Assembly (NCBI GenBank): GCA_018000295.1
Contig: JAGNKE010000005.1
Span: forward strand, 62,001 to 126,000
Length of the DNA: 64,000 nucleotides
Reading direction: 5' to 3'
Source of the DNA: Alphaproteobacteria bacterium
GTDB taxonomy: Bacteria; Pseudomonadota; Alphaproteobacteria; Micavibrionales; Micavibrionaceae
Part shown: in pieces, positions 1 through 9,265 of the stretch
Position numbering within the stretch: position 1 is the stretch's first letter
How the letters are laid out: each line of letters begins with the position of its first letter
Notes under the pieces: generated by a model
Told to the model about the DNA's origin: nothing
Seen by the model: only the letters and a program-made list of their open reading frames with translations
Database searches by the model: none
Position numbers and translations under genes: made by a program

Positions 1-2
1 AA

Positions 3-1076
3 ATGTTAGCTCCCGGGTCAGGCAGAGCTATACAAAACCTGACAAGGGAGGAGGTTATTGCTCTTGAACGATTGAACAGGGCAGACAGTTTTTTGAACAA
101 CTATTTTATCGATACCTTGTATTTAAAGGAACCACAGACACAAACACCCGATGCAGACCTTGCGCCAGGAGAAGTCATACCCAACCCCTCAGTAACAAAA
201 ACGGTGATCGCCTTTCTGCCGGGAGAAACCTTTTCTTTTGCAGAAAACAGCAAACGCCACCCATCCCTCCTGCAGGCAAATACGCCACCCCCAGGCACAA
301 ATAAAGAATGGGCCGCCCTCGTCGCCGCCCACGAGACAGAGCATTTCATCGACGCCTCGAAAGACAGGGATCCGAAAATAATCCCCCCGGAAGTCAGGGC
401 CGCCATGAAAACGATTGAAGGTCCGGGCGCTAAAATGCTGGCGGCTCTGGAGCCGGCGATGGCAAACTTGCGGGAAACGGAATCCGATATGTCAGCGCTT
501 CAAGCTCTTGACGGAAAAATCGATCCGCAGATTCCCGCTTACTGGACAGCTCTAAGAATCGGGGACAGCATGATTGACACGCTTCCAAGACTGGCGCGTG
601 ACAAGTTGACGGTTACAGAGAACAACACGATCCTTTTTTCAGCGCCTAATTTAAGCAGTCATGACACGGGGTACTTTCTCTCCGAGTACAACGAAACCGG
701 GACCATCCCGGATTACCTCACCACAGCCGCGACCACACTAAGTTTTTATGAAAAAACAGCCGACCAGTACGCGGAACGCGTTAAAGAAGCGGGAGGCAAG
801 GCAGGCGTTCAAAGCAACAGGCTTGCGGAGATTAAACCACTGACCCTCTCGGAAACCGTCGATCTCGTTCAGCGAACGCTGGCGCAAGACCCTCCGGTCT
901 ACACACCTGCAGAGGCGCAGATCGCGCAGACCTTTGTCCAGAACATGACCGAACAGCTGGGAATAGAAAGAGGGGATATGGATCTCGCAATCAGGAACAA
1001 CCTCCAGTCGCTCCCGCCCGCTCCGGCAGTAACACCGCCAGCCCCTGCTCCTGAAGCACAAAGGCCCGCACTCTAA
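3..1076 (+). CDS. Unknown protein with an HExxH motif (start may lie before the window)
   Basis: Function not recognised. The frame is open from the left edge, so the ATG at position 3 may be internal and the true start may lie upstream. An AAHETEH segment puts an HExxH signature at about residues 110-114, which in many families is the zinc site of a metallopeptidase. I see no further zincin hallmark, so this is suggestive only. The rest looks mainly helical, and the last 25 or so residues are rich in Pro and Ala. There is no signal peptide at the visible start. It converges on parB with a gap of only about 6 bases and no clear terminator between them. Confidence 0.6.
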   Translation: MLAPGSGRAIQNLTREEVIALERLNRADSFLNNYFIDTLYLKEPQTQTPDADLAPGEVIPNPSVTKTVIAFLPGETFSFAENSKRHPSLLQANTPPPGTNKEWAALVAAHETEHFIDASKDRDPKIIPPEVRAAMKTIEGPGAKMLAALEPAMANLRETESDMSALQALDGKIDPQIPAYWTALRIGDSMIDTLPRLARDKLTVTENNTILFSAPNLSSHDTGYFLSEYNETGTIPDYLTTAATTLSFYEKTADQYAERVKEAGGKAGVQSNRLAEIKPLTLSETVDLVQRTLAQDPPVYTPAEAQIAQTFVQNMTEQLGIERGDMDLAIRNNLQSLPPAPAVTPPAPAPEAQRPAL

Positions 1077-1082
1077 AAACGA

Positions 1083-2036
1083 CTAACCGCTCTGGCGGCT
1101 TTTCGGATAATGCGACAGGCGCTGCAAAACCTCATCAAGCTGATCAAGGGTCTTGAACTCGATTTTAAGAACGCCGCTGACTCCGTCATCCGTATCGATC
1201 GTAAACTTCAAACCCAGCAGTTCGGACATCGTCCGCTCAAGCTCAAGCGTATCGGCATCCTTCGTGCGTACAACCGTAACACCGCGCCCCGAGCCCTTCC
1301 GGCTGCGCTCCTGTTGAACACGGCCGCTCGAAACGGCGGCCAGCTTCTCAGCCTCCCGAACACTCAAACCGTCACGGATAATCTGTTCAGCAAGACTTTC
1401 AGGGTTTTCCACGGTCACGAGCGTCCGCGCATGACCCATCGAAAGCTTGCCCTCGCTCACCCGCTCCCGTACAGCTTCCGGCAAAGCCAGCAAACGAATC
1501 ATATTGGCGATGTGCGAACGGCTCTTGCCAACGGACTTCGCAAGCTCGTCTTGTGTCTGCCCGTACGTCTCAAGCAGTTTAAAATATCCTGTCGCTTCCT
1601 CGATCGGGTCAAGATCCTCGCGCTGCAAATTTTCGATAAGCGCAATTTTAAGCGCCTCGATATCATCCAGATCAAGAACAATGACCGGAACTTCATGCAG
1701 CTGAGCAAGCTGAGCAGCGCGCCAACGGCGTTCCCCCGCAATAATTTCATAACCGCCGGAACCTTCGCGGACGAGCAGGGGCTGCAAAATTCCATGCTCA
1801 CGAATAGATAAAGCCAACTCTTCGAGAGCCTGCTGATCGAAATGCTTGCGCGGTTGCTGTGGCCCCGGCGACACTTCGGCCACACCGACGGTGATTCGCG
1901 TACGCCCCTTTGCGGCAGCAGCCGCTTCGTCATAACTTGGGTAATCATGCTCCTCATCTTCGAAAAGCGCATTCAACCCACGCCCTAAACCGCGCAGTTT
2001 AACCAGTTCGTCGGATTTTTGCTTCGCATCGGTCAT
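1083..2036 (-). CDS. parB: ParB chromosome-partitioning protein
   Basis: ParB is a CTP-dependent DNA clamp that loads at parS and organises and segregates the chromosome origin with ParA. The 317 residues are a normal length. An N-terminal LGRGLNALFED segment (about residues 17-27) matches the ParA-contacting motif of chromosomal ParB. A GERRWRA box near residue 101 is the CTP-binding and arginine-rich motif. A helix-turn-helix, GKSRSHIANMIRLL, follows near residue 168. A C-terminal dimerisation segment follows a basic linker. The gene lies 6 bases downstream of parA, so they form one operon. One perfect parS and two near-perfect ones lie in the same window. Confidence 0.97.
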   Translation of the reverse strand: MTDAKQKSDELVKLRGLGRGLNALFEDEEHDYPSYDEAAAAAKGRTRITVGVAEVSPGPQQPRKHFDQQALEELALSIREHGILQPLLVREGSGGYEIIAGERRWRAAQLAQLHEVPVIVLDLDDIEALKIALIENLQREDLDPIEEATGYFKLLETYGQTQDELAKSVGKSRSHIANMIRLLALPEAVRERVSEGKLSMGHARTLVTVENPESLAEQIIRDGLSVREAEKLAAVSSGRVQQERSRKGSGRGVTVVRTKDADTLELERTMSELLGLKFTIDTDDGVSGVLKIEFKTLDQLDEVLQRLSHYPKSRQSG

Positions 2037-2042
2037 CAGAAT

Positions 2043-2846
2043 CTAAGCCACATTTTGTTGTCGAATAAGGTCTCGCTCGCGTCCAATGACTTCCTTCGCC
2101 AGATGGATGTACGCCTGAGCGCCGGGAGATTTCATATCATAGATTATGGCGGGCAGTCCATAAGAAGGCGCCTCGGACAGCCGGACATTTCGGGGAATCT
2201 GGGTTTGATAGACCTTATCGCCAAAAAACTTCCGCACATCCTCTGCCACCTGCCCCGAGAGGTTATTCCGTCGATCCACCATCGTCAGGACAATTCCCTG
2301 AATATCCAACTCGGGATTCAGCGTCTTGCGGACCCGCCGGATCGTCTTGGTCAGGTGGCTGAGGCCTTCCAGAGCGTAAAACTCGCACTGCAGAGGCACG
2401 ATCAGCGATTCAACAGCAACAAAAGCATTAAGGGTCAGCAGGTTAAGAGAGGGGGGGCAATCCACGATCACATAATCATAAGGCAAAGGACGGCGAATCG
2501 CATTTTTTAGGCGGTACTCGCGGTAATGCGCCGTCACAAGCTCAATCTCCGCCCCCGCCAGGTGGATTGAAGAGGGAACGACAGAAAGATTCCGAACCTT
2601 AGTCAGCAAAGCCACGTCAGTGACGGAAACATCGTCAAACAACACATCATAGATGCTTTTTTCGATTTCACTGCGTTTAACGCCTAATCCGGTCGTCGCA
2701 TTCCCCTGCGGGTCGAGATCGATCAACAGGACGCGCTGCCCGACGGCACAAAGAGCCGTAGAAAGGTTAATGGCGGTCGTCGTCTTGCCAACTCCACCCT
2801 TTTGATTCGCAACCGCCAGAAGGCGGGGATTTAAATGATTATTCAT
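2043..2846 (-). CDS. parA: ParA (Soj-type) partition ATPase
   Basis: ParA is the MinD/ParA-type ATPase that forms a nucleoid gradient and pulls ParB-parS complexes. The deviant Walker A, KGGVGKTTT, starts at residue 16. A LIDLDPQGNAT segment near residue 40 and DCPPS near residue 128 complete the nucleotide site. At 267 residues it is a chromosomal short-form ParA without an N-terminal HTH. It is the first gene of the parA-parB pair. The 118-base gap behind rsmG carries a perfect TTAA-N7-TTAA box, so parAB may have its own cell-cycle-controlled promoter besides read-through from mnmG-rsmG. Confidence 0.97.
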   Translation of the reverse strand: MNNHLNPRLLAVANQKGGVGKTTTAINLSTALCAVGQRVLLIDLDPQGNATTGLGVKRSEIEKSIYDVLFDDVSVTDVALLTKVRNLSVVPSSIHLAGAEIELVTAHYREYRLKNAIRRPLPYDYVIVDCPPSLNLLTLNAFVAVESLIVPLQCEFYALEGLSHLTKTIRRVRKTLNPELDIQGIVLTMVDRRNNLSGQVAEDVRKFFGDKVYQTQIPRNVRLSEAPSYGLPAIIYDMKSPGAQAYIHLAKEVIGRERDLIRQQNVA

Positions 2847-2881
2847 GACAGAGACTTAACGGGACGTTTGATCAAAGGATG

Positions 2882-2896
2882 TTAAGGAAAAATTAA
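2882..2896. promoter_or_regulatory. Candidate CtrA-binding box upstream of parA
   Basis: A perfect TTAA-N7-TTAA (spacer GGAAAAA) lies 36 bases upstream of the parA start codon. This is the consensus of the alphaproteobacterial cell-cycle regulator CtrA. The surroundings are AT-rich, so a chance match is possible. A copy differing at one base lies immediately before the RP001-like gene at 17766-17780. Confidence 0.4.
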
Positions 2897-2964
2897 GGAA
2901 TCGATAAGGCAGCATCGCACAAATTCGCCAAAAAAATCAAGAAATTCAAAAGCCTGAAATACCA

Positions 2965-3597
2965 TTACTCACAAGACAAATGAGAAATCCTTAAGATCCG
3001 AGCCTTAGGATGAGTCAGGCTTGGAAACGATTCGACGAAGAGCGAAAAGCGCGTACGCGCTTTTTCTATTTCATCATCGGCACTTTCTCCTTTCAGGAGA
3101 ATCAGTTGCAGGGTCTTGTTTTTACGATTCCATACGGATGATAATTCCAATAAAGCGGAGAGATCGGCAAAGGCTCGTGCCGTGACAATTTCAGGCACAA
3201 ATGACTCGCTGACTCGCTCGATGCGCCCATGATGAATCGAAACGTTGGTATCTGTTTCACGTGAAACAGTCCGCAGGAAAAGGCATTTCCTCTCATCCGA
3301 TTCGATCAGGTTCATATCGAGGTCAGGGCTCAAAATCGCCAGAACCATGCCCGGAAACCCCGCACCTGATCCTAAATCAGCAACAACCCGCCTATCCTTC
3401 GGTAAATACTGCAAGATTTGCGCTGAGTCATAAAAATGCCGATGCCAAGCATCAGGCAGGGTCGAATCAGAGACAAGATTAATACTCTTTTGCCATTTAA
3501 CGAGAAGGGAGTGATAAATGCACAACCTCTCCATCACGGATGAAGAAAGCGAAAGCTCCCTTTTCAAATCTTCAGAAGTAAACACCTCAGGCCGCAT
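2965..3597 (-). CDS. rsmG: RsmG, 16S rRNA (guanine-N7) methyltransferase
   Basis: RsmG (GidB) methylates N7 of a guanine in the 530 loop of 16S rRNA, using S-adenosylmethionine. The SAM-binding motif [12 protein letters not shown] is clear, and 210 residues is the usual size. I chose the ATG at 3597, which overlaps the 3' end of mnmG by 11 bases. The longer reading frame would need a TTG at 3639 with no visible ribosome binding site. It sits between mnmG and parA, the standard alphaproteobacterial order. A perfect parS site lies inside its coding sequence. Confidence 0.95.
   Translation of the reverse strand: MRPEVFTSEDLKRELSLSSSVMERLCIYHSLLVKWQKSINLVSDSTLPDAWHRHFYDSAQILQYLPKDRRVVADLGSGAGFPGMVLAILSPDLDMNLIESDERKCLFLRTVSRETDTNVSIHHGRIERVSESFVPEIVTARAFADLSALLELSSVWNRKNKTLQLILLKGESADDEIEKARTRFSLFVESFPSLTHPKARILRISHLSCE
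3253..3268. promoter_or_regulatory. parS site (perfect) inside rsmG
   Basis: The 16-base palindrome TGTTTCACGTGAAACA matches the universal bacterial parS consensus at every position. ParB loads onto such sites. It lies about 400 bases upstream of parA, within rsmG. Confidence 0.95.
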
Positions 3598-5485
3598 CTT
3601 GATCCGAGGACTTGTTTCGGACAAAACGGAGCAGGGCAATCACCGCCGCCGGGGTCACCCCCGGAATGCGCGAAGCCTCGCCAAGCGTCAAAGGCCGGAC
3701 ACGCTCCAGCTTCTGCCGCACCTCGTTCGACAGGCTTCCCACCCTCGAATAGTCGAGATCGGGAGGCAGACGCAAAGCCTCATCTTTCCGGTAAGCCTCG
3801 ATATCCGACCGATGCCGCTCCATATATCCCGCATAAAGCGCATCAATTTCAATCTGCCCCCGAATGGCAGGCAAAATGTCGCAAAGCTCAGGCCAAAACC
3901 CCGCCAGCTGCTCCCATGTAACATGCGGAAACCCCAAAAGGGAGGCCGCTGATCTCCGAATTCCGTCCTGATTGATGTTAAGTCCTTGTTTTACTAGGAA
4001 AGTAGGCGTAGCCTGCAGCGAGGAGACCAAAGCCCGCCCCTCGGCCAGCGCCCGCGCTTTGTCCGCCCAAGCCGCCTCCCGCGCAACGCCGATGCAGCCC
4101 ACGGCAAGCCCCTTATCCGTCAAACGTTGATCGGCATTATCCGCCCGCAGCCATAACCGATATTCCGCCCGGCTGGTAAACATCCGGTAAGGCTCCGGCG
4201 CCCCCCGAGTGGTCAGATCGTCGATCAGAACCCCGATATAGGCATCCGCCCGGTCCAGAATAAAGGTTTCCGCATCGTTACGGGCCTCAATCCCCACTCC
4301 ACCTTTCGCCTGAAGAGCTGCATTGACCCCGGCCATCAGCCCTTGCGCCCCGGCCTCCTCATACCCCGTCGTCCCATTGATCTGTCCGGCCAGAAACAGC
4401 CCCGGCAACCGCTTGGACTCCAGCGTTTTCTTTAAATCTCGTGGATCGACATAGTCATATTCGATCGCATAGCCCCATTCCATGACGGAAACCCTCTCCA
4501 GCCCCGGAATCGTGCGGATCATGACGTCCTGAACATCAACGGGCAGGGAGGTTGAAATCCCGTTCGGATAGACGGTAGGATCCTCCAGCCCCTCCGGTTC
4601 CAGAAAGATTTGGTGCCGTGGCTTATCGGCAAAACGATGGATTTTATCTTCGATGGACGGGCAATAGCGCGGCCCCGTGGTCTTGATCCGCCCGGAATAC
4701 ATGGCCGAACGGTGGATATTCTCCTGAATAACCCTGTGGGTAGCTGCGGTCGTATACGTCATATAGCAGGAAACCTGCGGCACCGTGACTTTATCCGTCA
4801 GTGTGGAAAACGGCACCGGCGGATCATCGCCCTTCTGTTCCTCCAGAATCCCCCAGCTAATCGTCCGACCGTCCAGCCGTGCGGGCGTTCCTGTCTTCAG
4901 CCGCCCCAAAGGAAACCCCAGTCGCTCTAGGGTCTCAGCCAGCCCGATCGTCGGCTCTTCTCCAACACGTCCGGCGGGCTTTGTCTCTTCGCCCCGGTGA
5001 ATCAACCCCCTCAGAAAGGTTCCCGTAGTCAAAACCACGGTCCGGCAGGTAAAATCCCGTCCGTCCAGCGTCCGCAGCCCGCAGACTGTGCCTTGGGCAT
5101 CAAGGATCAGATCATCTGCCGCACCGGCCACAAGACTGAGATTCTCAATCCCGCCCAGAATCTCCTGCATGGCGAACTTGTAAAGCTTCCGGTCGGCCTG
5201 CGCCCGTGGGCCACGCACCGCCGGCCCCTTGGAGGCGTTCAGCATCCTGAACTGAATACCGGCCCGGTCGATCACCCGGCCCATCAACCCGTCCAAGGCG
5301 TCGATCTCCCGCACCAGATGTCCCTTGCCCAGCCCCCCGATCGCCGGATTGCAGGACATGACCCCGACCGTTTCAATCTTATGGGTGAGCAGGGCGGTTT
5401 TGGCCCCAACCCGCGCAGAAGCAGCCGCAGCCTCGCATCCCGCGTGCCCGCCCCCGACAACGATGACGTCAAAATCCGTTTTCAT
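3587..5485 (-). CDS. mnmG: MnmG, tRNA uridine-34 carboxymethylaminomethyl synthesis subunit
   Basis: MnmG (GidA) is the FAD- and NADH-binding partner of MnmE. Together they install the cmnm5 group on U34 of certain tRNAs. The N-terminal dinucleotide fold [14 protein letters not shown] starts around residue 9. The family signature [20 protein letters not shown] follows, with [11 protein letters not shown] in the middle and the helical MnmE-binding domain at the C-terminus. The 632 residues are full length. It lies directly downstream of mnmE on the same strand with a gap of about 50 bases, so the two interacting subunits are probably co-transcribed. Confidence 0.97.
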   Translation of the reverse strand: MKTDFDVIVVGGGHAGCEAAAASARVGAKTALLTHKIETVGVMSCNPAIGGLGKGHLVREIDALDGLMGRVIDRAGIQFRMLNASKGPAVRGPRAQADRKLYKFAMQEILGGIENLSLVAGAADDLILDAQGTVCGLRTLDGRDFTCRTVVLTTGTFLRGLIHRGEETKPAGRVGEEPTIGLAETLERLGFPLGRLKTGTPARLDGRTISWGILEEQKGDDPPVPFSTLTDKVTVPQVSCYMTYTTAATHRVIQENIHRSAMYSGRIKTTGPRYCPSIEDKIHRFADKPRHQIFLEPEGLEDPTVYPNGISTSLPVDVQDVMIRTIPGLERVSVMEWGYAIEYDYVDPRDLKKTLESKRLPGLFLAGQINGTTGYEEAGAQGLMAGVNAALQAKGGVGIEARNDAETFILDRADAYIGVLIDDLTTRGAPEPYRMFTSRAEYRLWLRADNADQRLTDKGLAVGCIGVAREAAWADKARALAEGRALVSSLQATPTFLVKQGLNINQDGIRRSAASLLGFPHVTWEQLAGFWPELCDILPAIRGQIEIDALYAGYMERHRSDIEAYRKDEALRLPPDLDYSRVGSLSNEVRQKLERVRPLTLGEASRIPGVTPAAVIALLRFVRNKSSDQDAA

Positions 5486-5538
5486 AGCGCCGTGTTATAC
5501 AGATTTTCTGCGCCAAACGCCATAAAAGAACAAAGCAG

Positions 5539-6882
5539 CTACTTCCCGATACAAAAATCCCGGAAAACGATATCCAGAAGATCCTCGATATCCACCCGCC
5601 CGGTAATCCGCCCCAGATGCCGCACCGCCAGCCGCAAATCCTCTGCCAGCAGTTCCGGCAATCGGGCCTGCTGACAACGCCACAAGGCCTCAAGACAGGC
5701 ATTCAAGGCCTCCCGATGCCTGAGGCGTGTAAGGGCAGGGGCTTCGGCAGCCCTCTCAACGAAGGTAGAGGCAATTAGCCCCTCCAAGGCCTTAAGAAAA
5801 ACATCCAGCCCCTCTCCCATCTTGATAGAAACAGGAATAAACGGCTCCGACAAATCAACCCTGACGCCAAGATCGCTTTTATTGACAACCCTTAGGCTGA
5901 ACGAATGAGCCAGAGCCTCGGTAGAGGGATCAGTCTGCACCTGCGTCCCATCATAAACCAGCACCCTTATATCCGCCGTAAGCGCACACTCTCTCGCTCG
6001 CCGGATTCCTTCCGCCTCGACTTGAGCATGGCCATCCTCTGAAAAAAGGTCTTCGGGCCTCAATCCCGCCGTATCGCTTAGAATAACCGGATACCCGCCA
6101 ATATCCAGATGCACCTCGATTATATCCCGCGTTGTTCCAGCCAGATCGGAGACAATCGCCACGTCTCTTTGAGCTAAAGCATTGACAAGGCTCGATTTTC
6201 CTGCATTCGGAGCTCCGATGACCGCCACGCTGACCCCCTCGCGCAACCGCTCACCCCGCCGCCCGTCATTCAAATGCCCGAGCAAGGCTCGAATAAGCTC
6301 CTGAAGGTCAGGAGTGACCTCTTCCAACAGATTACGCGGCAAATCTTCATCCGGAAACTCGATCTCTGCCTCCACATAAGCCAGAATCCGGCTTAATTCC
6401 GTACGCCACCCGTCATAAAGCCGCGAAAGCGCCCCGCCCATCTGCGCCAGAGCCTGTTCTTTCTGTAAGGCCGTTTCGGCATTGACCAGATCGGCAACCG
6501 CCTCCGCCGCCGTCAAATCCATCTTGCCGTTTTCAAACGCCCGCCGGGTGAATTCCCCCGGCTCCGCCATCCGATGCCCCTTCTGCTGCCCCAACACCTC
6601 GAGCATCTGCCGAACCACCGCCGGACTGCCATGGAGGTGATATTCCACCACATCCTCACCCGTATAGCTCCCCGGACCCGGAAAGGCGACCACCATCGCC
6701 CGATCGATCGTTTCACGTGAAACGGGCTCCCGGAGACTCTTACAGAGGAGTTGACGAGGAAAAAGATCGGAAACGCCGGTCAGGCTTTGCAGACTTTCAA
6801 GCGCACCCGGCCCTGAAACCCGGATCACAGCCACCCCGGCCCGTCCGGCTCCGCTGGCCAGAGCAAAAATCGTGTCTCTCAT
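5539..6882 (-). CDS. mnmE: MnmE, tRNA-modifying GTPase
   Basis: MnmE is the K+-dependent GTPase partner of MnmG in tRNA wobble-uridine modification. The N-terminal formyl-THF-binding domain (MRDTIFALASGAGRAGVAVIRVSGP) is intact. The inserted G domain shows GAPNAGKSS (P-loop), AGTTRD (switch), DTAGLR and NKSD. The protein ends in CIGK, the C-terminal signature with the catalytically required Cys. The start codon overlaps the stop of the upstream 90-residue gene (ATGA). Its coding sequence carries a parS-like palindrome at 6709-6724. Confidence 0.97.
   Translation of the reverse strand: MRDTIFALASGAGRAGVAVIRVSGPGALESLQSLTGVSDLFPRQLLCKSLREPVSRETIDRAMVVAFPGPGSYTGEDVVEYHLHGSPAVVRQMLEVLGQQKGHRMAEPGEFTRRAFENGKMDLTAAEAVADLVNAETALQKEQALAQMGGALSRLYDGWRTELSRILAYVEAEIEFPDEDLPRNLLEEVTPDLQELIRALLGHLNDGRRGERLREGVSVAVIGAPNAGKSSLVNALAQRDVAIVSDLAGTTRDIIEVHLDIGGYPVILSDTAGLRPEDLFSEDGHAQVEAEGIRRARECALTADIRVLVYDGTQVQTDPSTEALAHSFSLRVVNKSDLGVRVDLSEPFIPVSIKMGEGLDVFLKALEGLIASTFVERAAEAPALTRLRHREALNACLEALWRCQQARLPELLAEDLRLAVRHLGRITGRVDIEDLLDIVFRDFCIGK
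6709..6724. promoter_or_regulatory. parS-like site inside mnmE
   Basis: CGTTTCACGTGAAACG is a perfect 16-base palindrome. It matches the parS consensus in the central 14 bases and differs only at the symmetric outermost pair. It lies 3.4 kb from the perfect site in rsmG and is a likely secondary ParB loading site. Confidence 0.8.
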
Positions 6883-7151
6883 TTTTTATCTTTGTCTTTT
6901 TCCGGTTTAATCCCCATGGTTCGCGCCGTTTCCATCTGCGACCAGAAGATTTTCTGGAATTCCGTCATGCTCTGCAGGGTCAGCGGCATCCAGGTCTTGA
7001 CCATCTCCTCGGGGCTGAGGCTGCGGATATTATCCTGCATCTTTTTCTCAAGCTCCTTCATCATCTTTTCCTGCAAAGGCGCCACGTTGGGCAGCCCAAT
7101 GAACAAACGGGCCTCCTCGGGCGTACACTCGATATCGAATTTGAATTTCAT
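6879..7151 (-). CDS. Small conserved protein, DUF6489-like
   Basis: This is a 90-residue protein starting MKFKFDIECTPEEARLFIG and ending in a charged EKDKDKK tail. From memory this N-terminus and the FQKIFWSQM segment match a conserved alphaproteobacterial family of unknown function (DUF6489). The open frame continues upstream, but I chose the ATG at 7151. A good AAGGGAG ribosome binding site precedes it, and the upstream extension has no family character. It overlaps the mnmE start by ATGA and is probably the first gene of the mnmE-mnmG-rsmG-parAB run. It has no signal peptide and is likely cytosolic and helical. Confidence 0.85.
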   Translation of the reverse strand: MKFKFDIECTPEEARLFIGLPNVAPLQEKMMKELEKKMQDNIRSLSPEEMVKTWMPLTLQSMTEFQKIFWSQMETARTMGIKPEKDKDKK

Positions 7152-7244
7152 CGTCTCCCTTTCTTGCGGCAAAGCCGCAGAGCCTCTATAGTAACGGCGT
7201 GATCTGAAACTAGCGCAGTTTAACCCGCAGGCAAAGACGTTATC

Positions 7245-9029
7245 GTGACCGACACGCCCGAAAACCCGTTCGAAAACCCTGAACTGCCCGAAACCTTGCC
7301 CGCAGAGGGTCAGGAAACGCAAAGCCCGACAAAGGTCAAAATCCACAAGCTCGAAATCGACCCGGATTATAAAAACAAGGCACTGCAGCGTGTCCATAAA
7401 ATCATCGAGGGCAACAAATACGATCTCGAAAAAGTGCTGCTGGTCAACTTTGATGGGGAAATACTGCAATTCCCCGCCGAAACCACTCTCAAAGTCTCAA
7501 CAAAAATCAGCAAAAAGAAAATGCCCGGGCGTGTGAAGGGGCCGATTCTTGTCGATAACGAACAGGCTTTGAAAGTCGCCTTTGCCAAAGAATACGACAA
7601 GCTCGCGCAGGATCCTGAAGCAATCCGCCAGATCACGGAAATCGCTACAGCCAGAGAGGACCGCTGCTTCGCCCAGCAAAATCTGGTTCTGCAACTACCC
7701 TTCTGGAAAAAGGAATTCGTCTGGTTCGAAGGCTGCACGAGCTGCCGCACCACCGGCAAAACCAAATGCCAACGTTGCGCGGGAAAGGGTGTAGACCAAT
7801 GCCCGCGCTGCAATGGCTCGGGAATGTGTCCCTGCACCCAATGCCGCGGCGCCCAGATGATCAACGGTCCGCAGGGGCGCAAGATTCAATGCCCGACTTG
7901 CCATAGCCGCGGCCGCATGAGCTGCGTCCTTTGCAGCCAGAGCGGCCGTGTTCAATGCCCGGTCTGCCGCACGAAAGGTTTTACGGTCTGTCCGGTTTGC
8001 CAAGGCAACGGCTGGAGCAGCAATCTGGAAATCATAGAGATCGAGGCCAAAACTGACTTCACCTACCCGGAAGAGGAACTACCGGAAAAAATCGCCGCCT
8101 TGATGAAGGAACTCGGCCCGAAAATGAGTCAGCACGCTCAGATTCAACTTGTTCTCCCCGAGGACGACCCAGAAAAAATCAAACTCGAAGAGGAGAACAA
8201 AACCGAGGAAGAAAAAAAGAAGGACCGCCAGAACATCGACGTTTTCACCATCCCGATCAAATACGACGTCCTGCTCCCGTACGGCCATGTCGAATTCGAT
8301 ATCGGCGGCCAGACGTATTACGCCTTCATGTTTGGTCACACCGGCACGGTCATCCACGTCTCGCCGTTCCTCGAGGAAATCATCAAAAACGGCATCCGCA
8401 AGCTGGAGGACGCCGTGGACGGACGTGGCGACGTGGCCGCCAATCTCCGCATGGCCGCGGAATACAGAACAATGAAAGACATCATCATCTGCGCCGCCCG
8501 CCTGCCGCTGCTCAAGGCCATCGAAAAGGTGAAGGAAAGAAACGCGCTCGGCATCCGCGATGAAACGGTGAACGACCTCGTCGTCAAGGCCGACCGGGCG
8601 ATCAAGAAAATCACCGACCGCCCGCGCCTCTTTGGTCTGCTGACGGGTCTGACACTCAACGCAGGAATGTTCGGCGCTTATTTCCTCGGCCCTGTGCGGG
8701 GAATATTGGGAACGAAATTGCCCGCGGACATTCTCCTGAACCTGGCCGACTTTGCGCTTCTCGGACTCGGCATCTACATGGGCATCCTGCTCATGAAGTC
8801 CTTCGCCTCCGGCGCGATAAAAAAAGCGATGGCGGGCATAGTGCCGAAGGGCAAGGAAGGAAAGATGACGCCCAAACTGGGCACAAAGGGCTTCTGGGCC
8901 TTCATTATGATCGCCGCCCTGTTCTTTGTGTGCGTGGAAACAACCCGCCACACCGCCGGAGCGACAGTTCCCGGCTGGTACCAGGGTTTCATCGGCCGCC
9001 TGATCCCCGGCAGCGTCCCAAAACCTTAG
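7245..9029 (+). CDS. Zinc-ribbon (DnaJ-type CxxC repeat) protein with C-terminal membrane segments
   Basis: This is a 594-residue protein starting at GTG. Residues about 163-256 hold at least eight CxxC pairs separated by Gly-rich turns (CTSCRTTGKTKCQRC, CPRCNGSG, CPVCRTKG and others). This is the style of the DnaJ central zinc domain but longer, and I see no J domain (no HPD). A charged stretch near residues 310-330 follows. Hydrophobic segments lie near 461-485, 492-512 and 548-566, so it is probably anchored in the inner membrane with the cysteine domain in the cytosol. A role in protein folding or redox and metal sensing is possible but not shown. It diverges from the DUF6489-mnmE operon. 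Confidence 0.85.
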   Translation: MTDTPENPFENPELPETLPAEGQETQSPTKVKIHKLEIDPDYKNKALQRVHKIIEGNKYDLEKVLLVNFDGEILQFPAETTLKVSTKISKKKMPGRVKGPILVDNEQALKVAFAKEYDKLAQDPEAIRQITEIATAREDRCFAQQNLVLQLPFWKKEFVWFEGCTSCRTTGKTKCQRCAGKGVDQCPRCNGSGMCPCTQCRGAQMINGPQGRKIQCPTCHSRGRMSCVLCSQSGRVQCPVCRTKGFTVCPVCQGNGWSSNLEIIEIEAKTDFTYPEEELPEKIAALMKELGPKMSQHAQIQLVLPEDDPEKIKLEEENKTEEEKKKDRQNIDVFTIPIKYDVLLPYGHVEFDIGGQTYYAFMFGHTGTVIHVSPFLEEIIKNGIRKLEDAVDGRGDVAANLRMAAEYRTMKDIIICAARLPLLKAIEKVKERNALGIRDETVNDLVVKADRAIKKITDRPRLFGLLTGLTLNAGMFGAYFLGPVRGILGTKLPADILLNLADFALLGLGIYMGILLMKSFASGAIKKAMAGIVPKGKEGKMTPKLGTKGFWAFIMIAALFFVCVETTRHTAGATVPGWYQGFIGRLIPGSVPKP

Positions 9030-9265
9030 CATCACAGACGCACAGCTTTTATAAAGTCATCGAAAACACGGGCTTTCGAGAACCGCATCACAGAATACTC
9101 AAACGTATTTGAGAAGCGGAAGCGAAGAAAGACAGTGTTTGCAGGTCTTTAGAAAAGCTGTGGATTTAGAGCTGAAAAAAATCGGCCGTTCTGAGCCCGA
9201 AGGCTGCAGAACGACCAGCGACGTGAGGGACGTCTAAGACCCGCCGCGATTGGCGGGGTTCGCTG

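Noticed and set aside
738-1061. A 107-codon minus-strand frame opposite the first gene
   Set aside because: Shadow of the plus-strand frame, with Arg/Cys-rich composition typical of non-coding translation.
9239-9258. Hairpin (CCCGCC/GGCGGG) after the 175-residue gene
   Set aside because: The stem is short with a bulge and no real U-tract follows on the minus strand, so I do not call it a terminator.
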